Shown: piece after piece, positions 48,847-58,184 of the stretch | How positions within the stretch are numbered: the stretch's first letter is position 1 | How the letters are laid out: every line of letters starts with the position of its first letter | Assembly: GCA_019115605.1 (NCBI GenBank) | Contig: DXDG01000019.1 | Location: 62,001 to 126,000, forward strand | From: Candidatus Alistipes faecigallinarum | Lineage (GTDB): Bacteria > Bacteroidota > Bacteroidia > Bacteroidales > Rikenellaceae | DNA: 64,000 nt | Direction: 5' to 3' | Program-made: the position numbers and the translations under genes | The notes under the pieces: model-generated | Told to the model about the DNA's origin: nothing | The model's input: the letters and a program-made list of their open reading frames with translations, nothing else | Database searches by the model: none

Positions 48847-51171
48847 TTATTCGGGTTTCGAGAGCGAGAAGGGCGCCGCCTGCTTCGAGGTGCCGCGCTC
48901 AAGGTTGGGCTCCGGGCCCATCACCAGATGCAGCGTACCGCCGCGCGTGATCTCGTCGTAGGTGATCCAGTTGCGGTCGAGCGGCTCGCCGTTGAGCGTC
49001 GCCGACTGGATGTAGACATGGTCCGGGGCGTTGTTCTCGGCCTCGATGACGAACTGCCGGCCCTCCTCGGTGGTGATTGTCGCCTTGCCGAAGACGGGGC
49101 TGCCCAGGACATACTGGTCCGTGCCGGGGCAGACGCTGTAGATGCCCAGGGCGCTCAACACGTACCACGAGGACATGCCGCCCTGATCCTCGTCGCCCGG
49201 GAAGCCGCGCTCCGAGGAGTTGTAGAGTCGCGAGGTGATCTGCCGCGACCAGTACTGCGTCTTCCACGGCTGTCCGGCATAGCTGTAGAGGTAGATCATG
49301 TGCTGGATGGGCTGGTTGCCGTGGGCGTACTGGCCCATGCCGGCCAGCTGCATCTCCTTCATCTCGTGGATCATGCCTCCGTAGGTGCCGGGGTGGACCG
49401 TGTTGGGAAGCGTGAAGACCGAGTCGATCTTCTGCGTGAAGACCTCGTCGCTGCCGTAGAGGTTGATCAGCCCCTGCACGTCGTGGAAGACCGACCAGTT
49501 GTAGTGCCAGGCATTGCCCTCGCAGTAGGGACCGCCCCACTCGATGGGATCGAACGGTGCGAGCCACGAGCCGTCCTTGTGGCGGCCGCGCATGAAGCCC
49601 GTCTCGGCGTCGAAGACGTTGCGGTAGTTGTACATCACGCGGGCGAAGATCTCCTCGTAGAACTTGTTGCCGGTCATGCGGGCCAGCTGCCAGGCGCAGA
49701 AGTCGTCGTAGGCGTATTCGAGCGTCTGGGCCGTCGAACCCATCGACTCGGGGTAGGTAACGTAGCCCAGCTGCCAGTACTCCTTCCATCCGGCACGTCC
49801 GTTGGCACCGCCCCAGGGGCCCTTGTTCATCGCCTCGTGGGCGTAGGCCTCAAGAGCCTTCGCGGGGTCGAACGTGCGGATGCCCTTGACCCAGGCGTCC
49901 GTGAGCAGCGAGATCGAGTGGTTGCCGAGCATGCCGCCCGTCTCGCCCGGTGCGGACCAGGCCGGCAGCCAGCCGCACTGCTCCTGTGCGGCGAGCAGCG
50001 CCTGCATGTAGCGGCCCTGCATCGTGGGGTGGAGGATGTTCGTCAGCGGGAACTGCGAGCGGAACGTATCCCAGAAGCCGTTGTCGGTGTACATGTATCC
50101 CGCGTGCACCTTGCCGTCATAGGGGCTGTAGTAGTAGGGGTTGCCCTCGGCGTCGCGCTCGTAGAACTTGCGCGAGAAGAGGTTGGCGCGGAACAGGCAC
50201 GAGTAGAAGGTGCGGATCTCCTCCTCCGAGGCGCCCTCGACGGCGACGCGGCCCAGCAGGGCGTTCCACGTCGCGGCGCCGCGCGCCTTCGTGGCCTCGA
50301 GGTTGCGGTCGGCGCCCAGCTCGCGTTCGAGCGTGATGCACGCCTGCTCGGGGCTGATGTAGGAGGATGCGGCCTTGGCCTGCACCTTCGTGCCGGCCTT
50401 GAAGCGGATGTAGGCGCCGCAACCGTCGCCCGCGGCCTCGGTCTGCCCGTCGGTGCGGGTATTCTGGCGGTTCTCCCAGGTGCCCCACTCTTCGAAGGGA
50501 CGGTCGAAACGGATGACGAAGTAGCTGCGGAAGGTCTCCGGATGGTTCACGAAGCGGTAGTTGTTCACCCATCCCGAGATCTCGCGCCGCTCGGGGTCGA
50601 TCTTCACCTCGCTCTGGGCCGTGTAGCCGTCGAGCACGAGGTAGGCCGCGCCGCCCTTGCGCGGGAAGCTGAAGCGCAGGTGCACGCCGCGCGTCGTGGG
50701 GGCCATTTCGGTGGTGATGCCGTTGTCGAACGTAACCTTGTAGTAGTGAGGCTTTGCCACCTCGTTCGCGTGGCTGAACTTCGCACCGCGCGTATCCTCG
50801 TCGAGGACAAGCTCCCCGACCTCGGGCATGAGCGAATAGACCGCATAGTCGCTCATCCAGGGGCTGCACTGGTGCGCCTGCTGGAAGCCGCGGATGCGGT
50901 CCACGAAGTACTGGTATTTCCACCCCTCGCCGTTGGGGCCGGTCTGCGCCGACCAGGTGTGCATGGCGTAGGGCATGGCCGTGGTGGCGAAGGTGTTGCC
51001 GTAGCTGAGTCCGAAGTGCGAGTCGGTTCCCTGGAGCGTATTGACATACTGGACGTAGTCGCGCTCCTGTGCCGTGGCCGAGAGGGCGAGGAGTGTCGCC
51101 GCGCAGGCCGTCAGGAGGCTCCGCAGCGGACGGATCCGCCGGAGCGATCGGTTGTCGTGATGGTTTGTCAT
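48847..51171 (-). CDS. GH92 family alpha-mannosidase (paralogue 2)
   Basis: YCEGNAWHYNWSVFHD, FPGDEDQGGMSSWYVLSALGIYS. ATG at 51171. Confidence 0.92.
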   Translation of the reverse strand: MTNHHDNRSLRRIRPLRSLLTACAATLLALSATAQERDYVQYVNTLQGTDSHFGLSYGNTFATTAMPYAMHTWSAQTGPNGEGWKYQYFVDRIRGFQQAHQCSPWMSDYAVYSLMPEVGELVLDEDTRGAKFSHANEVAKPHYYKVTFDNGITTEMAPTTRGVHLRFSFPRKGGAAYLVLDGYTAQSEVKIDPERREISGWVNNYRFVNHPETFRSYFVIRFDRPFEEWGTWENRQNTRTDGQTEAAGDGCGAYIRFKAGTKVQAKAASSYISPEQACITLERELGADRNLEATKARGAATWNALLGRVAVEGASEEEIRTFYSCLFRANLFSRKFYERDAEGNPYYYSPYDGKVHAGYMYTDNGFWDTFRSQFPLTNILHPTMQGRYMQALLAAQEQCGWLPAWSAPGETGGMLGNHSISLLTDAWVKGIRTFDPAKALEAYAHEAMNKGPWGGANGRAGWKEYWQLGYVTYPESMGSTAQTLEYAYDDFCAWQLARMTGNKFYEEIFARVMYNYRNVFDAETGFMRGRHKDGSWLAPFDPIEWGGPYCEGNAWHYNWSVFHDVQGLINLYGSDEVFTQKIDSVFTLPNTVHPGTYGGMIHEMKEMQLAGMGQYAHGNQPIQHMIYLYSYAGQPWKTQYWSRQITSRLYNSSERGFPGDEDQGGMSSWYVLSALGIYSVCPGTDQYVLGSPVFGKATITTEEGRQFVIEAENNAPDHVYIQSATLNGEPLDRNWITYDEITRGGTLHLVMGPEPNLERGTSKQAAPFSLSKPE

Positions 51172-51210
51172 GTTGTTTGCCGGTTTCAAGGTTTTACGTT
51201 TCGGAACGGA

Positions 51211-53565
51211 TTACTCCGCAAGGCCCCAGGCCGTGTCGGGCTCGGGACCCATGAAGAGTTCGAGCGTGCCGCCTGCGGCGATCTGCGCGAAGTCGATGTG
51301 CGAGGCCGTGAGCTCCTCGCCGTTGAGGCGGGCCCGCTGGATGTAGATGTTTTCGGGCGAGTTGTCGTGCGCCACGACCGTGAAGCTGCCGCCCGCGGCG
51401 TATTGCGGGTCGAGGCGGAACTCGATGCGGTCGAACAGCGGGCTGGTGATCTCCATGCGCGTGTCGCCCGGGCAGGCGGGATGGATGCCCGCGGCGGCGA
51501 GGACGTACCAGGCCGACATCTGTCCGGCATCCTCGTTGCCGACGATGCCCTCGACGCGGTTGGCATAGGCCCTCTCGCAGATGCGGCGCGTCCACTTCTG
51601 GGTCTGCCACGGCTCCCCGAGGCGGTTGAAGAGGAACGGCACCAAGTGCACCGGCTCGTTGGCGTGGTTGTAGTAGGGGTTCCAGTGGAAATCTTCGGGG
51701 GTCTTCTCGAAGAACTCCTTGAGATCCGCCAGCACGGCGTCGCGCCCGCCCATCAGGGCCACCATCCCCTCGACGTCGTGCGGCACGAACCATCCCTGCT
51801 GATAGGGATCGGCCTCGATGCAGCCGTACCACTCGGTCGTGCGGGCGTTCTCGGGCCACGGAGCCCACCGTCCGTCGGCCTCGCGCGGCCGGAACCACCC
51901 CTTCTCCGGATCGAAGATGTTGCGGTAGGCCTGTCCCTTGCGGGTGAAGGCAGCGGCGTCCTCCGTTTTGCCGAGACGTTCGGCCAGCTGCGCGAGGCAC
52001 CAGTCCGTATAGGCGTACTCGAGCGTGTGGGAGATGCAGAGCTCCGAGGGGGTGTATCCGAGCGAGTCGTTGCCGAAGAGCTGCGAGGTGCGCACGCCGT
52101 AGCGGTAGGCCTTCTCGACGTCGTAGCCCCGGATGCCCTTGGCGTAGGCGTCGGCCAGCACCGAGAGGGCCGGGTTGCCGAGCATGCAGCCCGAGTAGGC
52201 GTTGAGCAGTTCCCAGCGTTCGAAATAGCCGCGGCCGCTCTCGTCGGCCATCGTGATGAGCGAGGCGAGCAGGTCGTCCACCAGCCGCGGGTTGATGATC
52301 GTCTGCAGGGGCATCTGGCTGCGGAAGACGTCCCAGCCGCTGAAGATCGTGCGCTTGGTGAAGCGTCCGTCGGTCTGGTGGGGCTTGTGGTCGGCGCCCA
52401 TGTAGCGGCCGTCGGCATCGGTGTAGATCCGCGGGTCGATCATCGTGTGGTAGAGCGCCGTGTAGAAGATCGTCCGCTCGTCCTCCGTGCCGCCCTCGAT
52501 GCGGATGCGGCCCAGTTCGCGGTTCCACGAGGCGCGCGCCTCGTCGGCAACCCGGTCGAACGACTTGTCGGCGATCTCCGCCTCGAAGTTGCGCCGCGCC
52601 CCTTCGGCATCCACGAACGAGATGCCCGCCTTGAAGATCACCTGCTGCCCCTCGCGGGTCGGGAAGTCGGCGTAGAATCCGATGTGCTTGCCCTCGATCG
52701 AGCGCTCGCCCTTTGTCAGGGGTGCCTCGGCGACACGCTGCAGGTAGGCGGGGCTGACGACCTCGTCGCGCTTGCGCACCCAGTCGTCGGGAATGTCGGC
52801 GCTCCAGAAGCCGTAGTCGCGGATCGGCTCGCTCAACTGCCCGTAGAAGTAGACCGTGTAGTCGGCCTGTCCTTCGCCATTGCCCCAGCCGCCCGTCGCG
52901 GGCGTGCACTTCATCCAGCCGGCAATCGTATGGTCGTCGATCACCTCGATATACTCCCGCTCGGCGGTGCCGCCGACGCGGCGTGCCAGGTCGATCTGGA
53001 TGCGCGACTGTTCGTGCTCGGGGAAGGTGAAGCGCAGAATGCCGCAGCGGGGCGTCGCCGACGTCTCGACACGGATGCCGTAGTCGGTGAGCTGCACGCT
53101 GTAATAACCCGCGCGGGCCGTTTCGGAGGCCTTGTCGTAGTGCGAACGGTATCCCTTGACCGTGCCGTCCTCCTTGCCGGCGATCTTCTGCAGCGGTCCG
53201 GTGGTCGGCATGACAAGCAGGTTGCCCAAGTCGCCGAACCACCCCACGCCGCTCATCTGCGTGAAGGCGAATCCCTCGATCGTCGTATGTTCGTAGCTGT
53301 AGCCGGGGCTGTTGTCGCCGCCGGTGATGGTGTTCGGGCTCACCTGGACCATGCCGTAGGGCGTCGTGGCCCCCGGGAAGGTCTTGCCCAGACCGTGGTA
53401 GACGCCCGCGGCGCTCGTGCTCGTGCTCGCCCCGATGAAGGGGTTCACATAGCGTGCGGCATCGAATGCCGCCGTGTCGTCCGCCGCGGCGCCGCAGCCG
53501 GTGAGGCCTGCGGCCGGGAGGGTCAGCGTGAGAAGCAGGGAGGTTCGTAGAAGGAGGTTATGCAT
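51211..53565 (-). CDS. GH92 family alpha-mannosidase-like (paralogue 3)
   Basis: RYVNPFIGASTSTSAAGVYHGLGKTFPGATTPYGMVQVSP, GNEDAGQMSAWYVLAAAGIHP; lipobox LTGC. Confidence 0.92.
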   Translation of the reverse strand: MHNLLLRTSLLLTLTLPAAGLTGCGAAADDTAAFDAARYVNPFIGASTSTSAAGVYHGLGKTFPGATTPYGMVQVSPNTITGGDNSPGYSYEHTTIEGFAFTQMSGVGWFGDLGNLLVMPTTGPLQKIAGKEDGTVKGYRSHYDKASETARAGYYSVQLTDYGIRVETSATPRCGILRFTFPEHEQSRIQIDLARRVGGTAEREYIEVIDDHTIAGWMKCTPATGGWGNGEGQADYTVYFYGQLSEPIRDYGFWSADIPDDWVRKRDEVVSPAYLQRVAEAPLTKGERSIEGKHIGFYADFPTREGQQVIFKAGISFVDAEGARRNFEAEIADKSFDRVADEARASWNRELGRIRIEGGTEDERTIFYTALYHTMIDPRIYTDADGRYMGADHKPHQTDGRFTKRTIFSGWDVFRSQMPLQTIINPRLVDDLLASLITMADESGRGYFERWELLNAYSGCMLGNPALSVLADAYAKGIRGYDVEKAYRYGVRTSQLFGNDSLGYTPSELCISHTLEYAYTDWCLAQLAERLGKTEDAAAFTRKGQAYRNIFDPEKGWFRPREADGRWAPWPENARTTEWYGCIEADPYQQGWFVPHDVEGMVALMGGRDAVLADLKEFFEKTPEDFHWNPYYNHANEPVHLVPFLFNRLGEPWQTQKWTRRICERAYANRVEGIVGNEDAGQMSAWYVLAAAGIHPACPGDTRMEITSPLFDRIEFRLDPQYAAGGSFTVVAHDNSPENIYIQRARLNGEELTASHIDFAQIAAGGTLELFMGPEPDTAWGLAE

Positions 53566-53574
53566 GGGTTCGTT

Positions 53575-56199
53575 TTATTGGATCAGTCGCAGGGTTTTCA
53601 CGCCGAAGCGCGGTATCGAGAGCTCGACCTCGGTGCCGTTGTCGCGGGTCCGTACGGCGGGCGATTCGAGGGGTTCGCCGCGCAGGTCTACCGCCTCGAC
53701 GCGCGAAAAGCGCGTCCCGAAGCGGATGGTGCGCGGCGCGTCGTCGCCCGCGGCGTTGTAGAGGCGCAATACGAGCCCCCCGCCCTCGGGATAGGCCGCC
53801 GAAACCGCGTAGCCGCTTCCCGCGAGGTCGAGCCACGAGACCTCGTCGTCGGCGAACGTGCGTCCGACGGCGGCGTAAAGTGGTTCGTTCCAGCGGAGGT
53901 TCTCCTCCTGCACGCGGCCCTCGTCCCAGCGTCCCGCATGGGCGACCAGCGCGAAGCGCAGGTGCGTAGGCCCGTCGATCGGGTAGTCGCGGCCCCACAG
54001 CCCGGCGCCGGAGTACTGTACGGTAAGGCCGAGGGGCGTGTCGGCGCCCCAGGTGTAGGAGGTGGTATGGTCGGTCAGCAGGGCCAGACCCGCGCCGTCC
54101 GTTTCGGCGAGGTCCACCCAGTGCAGCACAATGTCGTGCTTGATCTGGTCCCAGGTCGAGAAATAGGTGCTCTCCTGGCGGCTTTCGCAGACGTCGAATG
54201 GGGCATCCTTCCACAGCCGCGGCGCCGCGAGGGTCGTGGGAAACCAGACATTGAGCTTGTAGCGGCCGTCGTAGCAGGCGCGGCGGTTCCGGGCAAAGAC
54301 GTTCTGCTGGGCAAAGGCGCCGATGCCGACGTTGTGCCGCCAGTCGATACGGAGGTCGAAGTCGATCTTCGGGTCGCCCCGGCGCAGGGTGATCGTCTGC
54401 GTGAAGGGGTGCGAGGCGATGGTGCCGCGGATGCGGATGCGCTTTACAAGGTCGTTGTCGCAGAGCAGGACGACCTCGGCCGGGTGCTCCGTCGAGGAGC
54501 GGAAGCGTCGCTCGTCGTAGAAGTAGCCCCGTAGCTCGCCCAGCGCGTAGCTGCTTGCCGCATCGACCAGTTCCCGGTTGCCGAGCCGCCTGGCCACCAG
54601 GCTTGTGATGACGCCGCCCCGCGCCGGATCGATCTTCAGCCGGTAGAGGTCGTTCTCGACAACGAGCGGCTCTACGGTTGCGGCGGCTGTCGCCGTCTGC
54701 TCCACCTTCGTGCGACCCTCCGCAAGCGTATAGATCGTATGGCCGAACGGCGGAACCTCCGCCTCGAAGAGCAGCTCGCGCCCGCCATCTGCGGTGCGGA
54801 GCAGCGTACTTTCGACCTTGCGGCCCCGGGCATCCTTCACTACGATACCTTCGCAGGGAAATTCTTCGGGAAGAGCCACGGCGACCACCTCGCGGCGGGC
54901 CTCGCCGAGCGTATTTACGAGGCGTACGCGCCAGCGGCCCCGCTCCCTTGCCGGGGCGATGCTTCGCATGGCGCCGGCAGCGAGGCCGTCGCTGATCGAG
55001 TCGGTTGCGGCGGTCCAGCGGCGGATGTGGTCGGCCCAGGTGCCGCGGCCGTGCAGGCCGTTGTAGGGTACGATCCACGAGTCGTGGTGCTGCGCGAGCA
55101 TCAGCGTGCGCCACGCCTCGTCGATGGCCGCGCGGTCGCAGCCGGCGCCGCTTGCCAACGCCGCGAGGGCGCAGAGCTTCTCGGCTCCCACGATGCTGTT
55201 TTCGGCATGCCGCACCTCGCGGGCGATGTGCTGCAGCACCTGGCTGCCCCACATGAGGCTGACGCGGACATCCTCCTGCGACATGCGGTAATCCTCGGGC
55301 TGCGAGTCCGGGGCGATGCGCTCGAAGTATTCACGCCAGGTAACATAGGTCGAGTGGTTGCGGATCGAGTCGCCCGAGCCGATCCAGGGGCCGTTGCGCC
55401 ACCCGGCATCCTGGTAACACATGCCGATCGGGCGGGCGATGCCCTGCCGGGCGCAGGCTTCGAGGTACTCCGTGCTGTTGCCCCAGGCGGTCGTCTGCCA
55501 GACGGAACCCCGTTCGAGCGCCTCGCAGGCGTAGCGCGGCACGGCGCGGATCGAGCTTCCGTCGGGTGCGATCCAGTTGACGGTCTCCCCGCCGAAGGGG
55601 GCCATGTAGCCGCCCCAGCAGGTGTTCGGGCACTTGAGCGAGGCGTATCTGAATCCGAAGAGACGGAGGATCTGCGGCAGGCTGCTCGTGAAGCAGGGCT
55701 CCTCGACGGCGTAGGTCGTGAACTCCACGTCGGGGAAGTGGCTGCGGATCTTGCGCATACCGTAGTCGAACTGGCGGATGAGGCTCTCGCCCGAGATGTT
55801 GTAGCAGTAGGGCTGGGCGTAGGTCGGGTTGGTGAACTCCACGCGCGGGTCGGTGGCCAGCCGTTTGAATCGTGCGTAGTCGCGCGGCGTGCGCACGGCG
55901 ACGGTGTCCCACGTCTCGGGCTCGATCTCCAGGCCGATGCACCACTCGGGATGGGCCTCCAGCTGGTCGCAGATGAAGCGGGTCTTCCACCGGACGGGAT
56001 AGTGGCCGTAGATGCCGCCGTGGTATCCGTCGGCAAAGTAAGCCGGACGTTGCGCGGCAAGCGGATTTCCGAGGAGCAGCAGCGCTCCGAGGAGCATCTT
56101 TCTTCCGACGGCGGGAATCGACAGCCGGGTCGGTTTTCCGTTCGGTGTCTGGCAGGGACGAACGCGAAGCAGCGATGCTCCGGAGCAGATTGGTTTCAT
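53575..56199 (-). CDS. GH38-like alpha-mannosidase family protein (atypical N-terminal active-site region)
   Basis: YFADGYHGGIYGHYP, LMLAQHHDSWIVPYNG, RIRGTIASHPFTQTITLRRGDPKIDFDLRIDWRHN. Start (56199 or a later Met) uncertain. Confidence 0.75.
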   Translation of the reverse strand: MKPICSGASLLRVRPCQTPNGKPTRLSIPAVGRKMLLGALLLLGNPLAAQRPAYFADGYHGGIYGHYPVRWKTRFICDQLEAHPEWCIGLEIEPETWDTVAVRTPRDYARFKRLATDPRVEFTNPTYAQPYCYNISGESLIRQFDYGMRKIRSHFPDVEFTTYAVEEPCFTSSLPQILRLFGFRYASLKCPNTCWGGYMAPFGGETVNWIAPDGSSIRAVPRYACEALERGSVWQTTAWGNSTEYLEACARQGIARPIGMCYQDAGWRNGPWIGSGDSIRNHSTYVTWREYFERIAPDSQPEDYRMSQEDVRVSLMWGSQVLQHIAREVRHAENSIVGAEKLCALAALASGAGCDRAAIDEAWRTLMLAQHHDSWIVPYNGLHGRGTWADHIRRWTAATDSISDGLAAGAMRSIAPARERGRWRVRLVNTLGEARREVVAVALPEEFPCEGIVVKDARGRKVESTLLRTADGGRELLFEAEVPPFGHTIYTLAEGRTKVEQTATAAATVEPLVVENDLYRLKIDPARGGVITSLVARRLGNRELVDAASSYALGELRGYFYDERRFRSSTEHPAEVVLLCDNDLVKRIRIRGTIASHPFTQTITLRRGDPKIDFDLRIDWRHNVGIGAFAQQNVFARNRRACYDGRYKLNVWFPTTLAAPRLWKDAPFDVCESRQESTYFSTWDQIKHDIVLHWVDLAETDGAGLALLTDHTTSYTWGADTPLGLTVQYSGAGLWGRDYPIDGPTHLRFALVAHAGRWDEGRVQEENLRWNEPLYAAVGRTFADDEVSWLDLAGSGYAVSAAYPEGGGLVLRLYNAAGDDAPRTIRFGTRFSRVEAVDLRGEPLESPAVRTRDNGTEVELSIPRFGVKTLRLIQ

Positions 56200-56291
56200 G
56201 GCGTCAGCAGTTGGTTTGTGGGGCGGATTCCGGCGGGATCCACTCATACAAAGAAACTCAATAAACCGCAAACCGCGGGACACCGTGTCGG

Positions 56292-56361
56292 CAAAGTAGG
56301 GGAAAAGTAAATGGCGTTTATCTACAAGAGTCTGAAATACAGATGTATGAGAGTGTGCTAT
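56292..56361 (-). promoter_or_regulatory. Putative control region of the GH38-GH92 operon
   Basis: Inverted repeat ATACAGATGTAT (56337-56348); ATAGCACAC (reverse of 56353-56361) close to the A/B/C operator; TACTTTG-like -7 box at ~56293. Confidence 0.4.
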
Positions 56362-56378
56362 GCCGCTGTTTTGGTAAA

Positions 56379-57998
56379 CTACAATGAATCCTCCTGAAGG
56401 GTCGCCTGACCCAGTTTGCGGACCTCCTCCTCGAAGTGGACAACGCCCGGAAGGGCCTTGCCCTTGATTTTGCTTTTGTAGTTGTAGACCGTCTGGAGCG
56501 AGCAGCGGAGGAACTCCGCGACCTGGTTGACGTTCGTGATGCCGAGGCGCATGAGGGCGAAGATGCGCAGTTCGGTATTCAGCCGCCCCTCGGTCGTCTC
56601 GTAGCGCTCCTCGGGTTTGAGCAGGGCGTTGAAGTCGTGCACGAAGGTCGGATAGAGCTTCAGGAAGGCCTCGTCGAATTCGGCATACAGCTCGTCGAAC
56701 TCCCGCTCCTGCTCCTTCGAGGAGATCTTGTAGAGGCGGTCGATCTGTCCGCTACGCAGCTTGTGGCTCACATCCTTGCGGTAGGCGTAGAGCTTGTTGA
56801 TGTAGAGGGCGCACTGGTTCATGAAGTAGCCGATGTACTTCTCCTTGACGACGTTCGCCTCGTTGAGCGTGCGGTTCAGATCGGAGAGCTGGTGGTTCAT
56901 CTTCGCCAGGTTCCGCCGGGCGCGGGCCATCATGCGCACCTGGACGCCGATGACGGCCAGTGCGCCGATGAGCAGGAGGATGACGACGCTCAGGAGGATC
57001 GTCGAGCGGCGCAGATTCTGCCGCTGGTTTTCGATGCGGTAGAGGTAGTTGCTCTCGATGATGGGCTGGATGCGGGCAATGACCGAGTTCTTCACGCGCG
57101 AGTTGTAGAAGTTGGCGTCGCTCAACGCCGCGCTGATGTAGTTGTACGACCGGTCGATGTCGCCCTGTTCGAAGAGATTCATCGCCAGGGTGAGCAGCGC
57201 TTCGTTCTCCTTGACCGCGAGACGCGTGTCGGCGAGGGCCGCGAGGGTCAGAAAGCGGTTCTCCTGCTCGCGTTCGCCCAGGTCGCGGTAGATCTTCGCG
57301 AGGCTCATGGCGGCCATGGCGTATCCGTGCGAGTCGTGCGGCTGGGTGTCGTAGATCCGGGTGAGGATCCCGAGTGCCTCCGTGCAGTTGCCTTCGGCCT
57401 GCAGCTGGAAGGCCTTCTCCTTGAGCCACATATCCGTACCCTCGGGAATCAGCTGCAGGATCCTGCCGCGCAGCTCCCTGATTTTGTCCAGATACGCCTC
57501 CGAAAGCTGCGGATCGTCCGTATAGCGGATCAGATTCTCGTAGTAGCGGATGGCGGTCCAGCAGAAGGAGAGCCGTTGCGAAGATGACAGGTGTTCGAAG
57601 TCGGTATCGCGCAGCAGCTCCGCGGCCTGCACGAACAGGCCCGAGAGCGAATAGGCGAAGGCCAGCTGCAGCCGGCTTTCGATGCGCATCTGCTCGCTGC
57701 CGAGGGCCTCGGCAATCGAGAGGTTGTCGTGGATGTAGTGCGTGGCCGAATCGCAGATGAACGAGGTGTAGTTGTTGATGATCTCGTTGTTGATCGCGTA
57801 TCGTTTTTCGGGGTTGGTCTGTTCCGCACGCTGCTGCTTGAGTTCGCGCAGCAGCTCCTCCTTCTGCGCCGCAAAGCGGCTCCGCTCGGTGATGGCCCGG
57901 TCGAGCTCCATCAGCAGCGAGTCGGGTCCGTTACCGGCATGAAGCAGGGCTGTCGGGAGGAGCAGCATCGCAAGCATCGGGAGCAGAAGACGTTTCAT
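56379..57998 (-). CDS. DUF6377-like membrane protein: TPR-like periplasmic region, TM helix, cytosolic coiled coil and HTH-like C-terminus
   Basis: Signal peptide MKRLLLPMLAMLLLPTALLHAG; TM STILLSVVILLLIGALAVIGVQV; HTH-like ITNVNQVAEFLRCSLQTVYNYKSKIKGKA. ATG at 57998. Confidence 0.75.
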   Translation of the reverse strand: MKRLLLPMLAMLLLPTALLHAGNGPDSLLMELDRAITERSRFAAQKEELLRELKQQRAEQTNPEKRYAINNEIINNYTSFICDSATHYIHDNLSIAEALGSEQMRIESRLQLAFAYSLSGLFVQAAELLRDTDFEHLSSSQRLSFCWTAIRYYENLIRYTDDPQLSEAYLDKIRELRGRILQLIPEGTDMWLKEKAFQLQAEGNCTEALGILTRIYDTQPHDSHGYAMAAMSLAKIYRDLGEREQENRFLTLAALADTRLAVKENEALLTLAMNLFEQGDIDRSYNYISAALSDANFYNSRVKNSVIARIQPIIESNYLYRIENQRQNLRRSTILLSVVILLLIGALAVIGVQVRMMARARRNLAKMNHQLSDLNRTLNEANVVKEKYIGYFMNQCALYINKLYAYRKDVSHKLRSGQIDRLYKISSKEQEREFDELYAEFDEAFLKLYPTFVHDFNALLKPEERYETTEGRLNTELRIFALMRLGITNVNQVAEFLRCSLQTVYNYKSKIKGKALPGVVHFEEEVRKLGQATLQEDSL

Positions 57999-58176
57999 GG
58001 TTCGGGTTGTTTTCGGTGGGTCTGTCGTGCGGAACCGCACTTTACAAAGATACGAAAAAAACCGACAAAAGGGGGATAGCGTCCTCTTTTTTTCCTCCCT
58101 GCGGCATCCGCTGCGGCCGATTCGGTCCGAAGTGCGTTCCCAAAGGCGGAAGGTGGCGCATCTCCCGTTTTTTTCG

Positions 58177-58184
58177 TATCTTTG
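58177..58184 (+). promoter_or_regulatory. -7 box TATCTTTG for the GH2-like gene; an identical 18-bp GTTTTTTTCGTATCTTTG core faces the opposite way near 58044-58061
   Basis: gtttttttcgtatctttgccc; mirror copy caaagatacgaaaaaaac drives the DUF6377 gene. Confidence 0.6.

Noticed and set aside
48691-53550. 1619-aa plus-strand ORF
   Set aside because: Antisense to two GH92 genes; no plausible start context or domain.
58044-58184. Invertible promoter bounded by the 18-bp inverted GTTTTTTTCGTATCTTTG copies
   Set aside because: Both copies are promoter cores serving divergent genes, no recombinase is nearby, and inversion would leave both promoters equivalent; more simply explained as similar divergent promoters.
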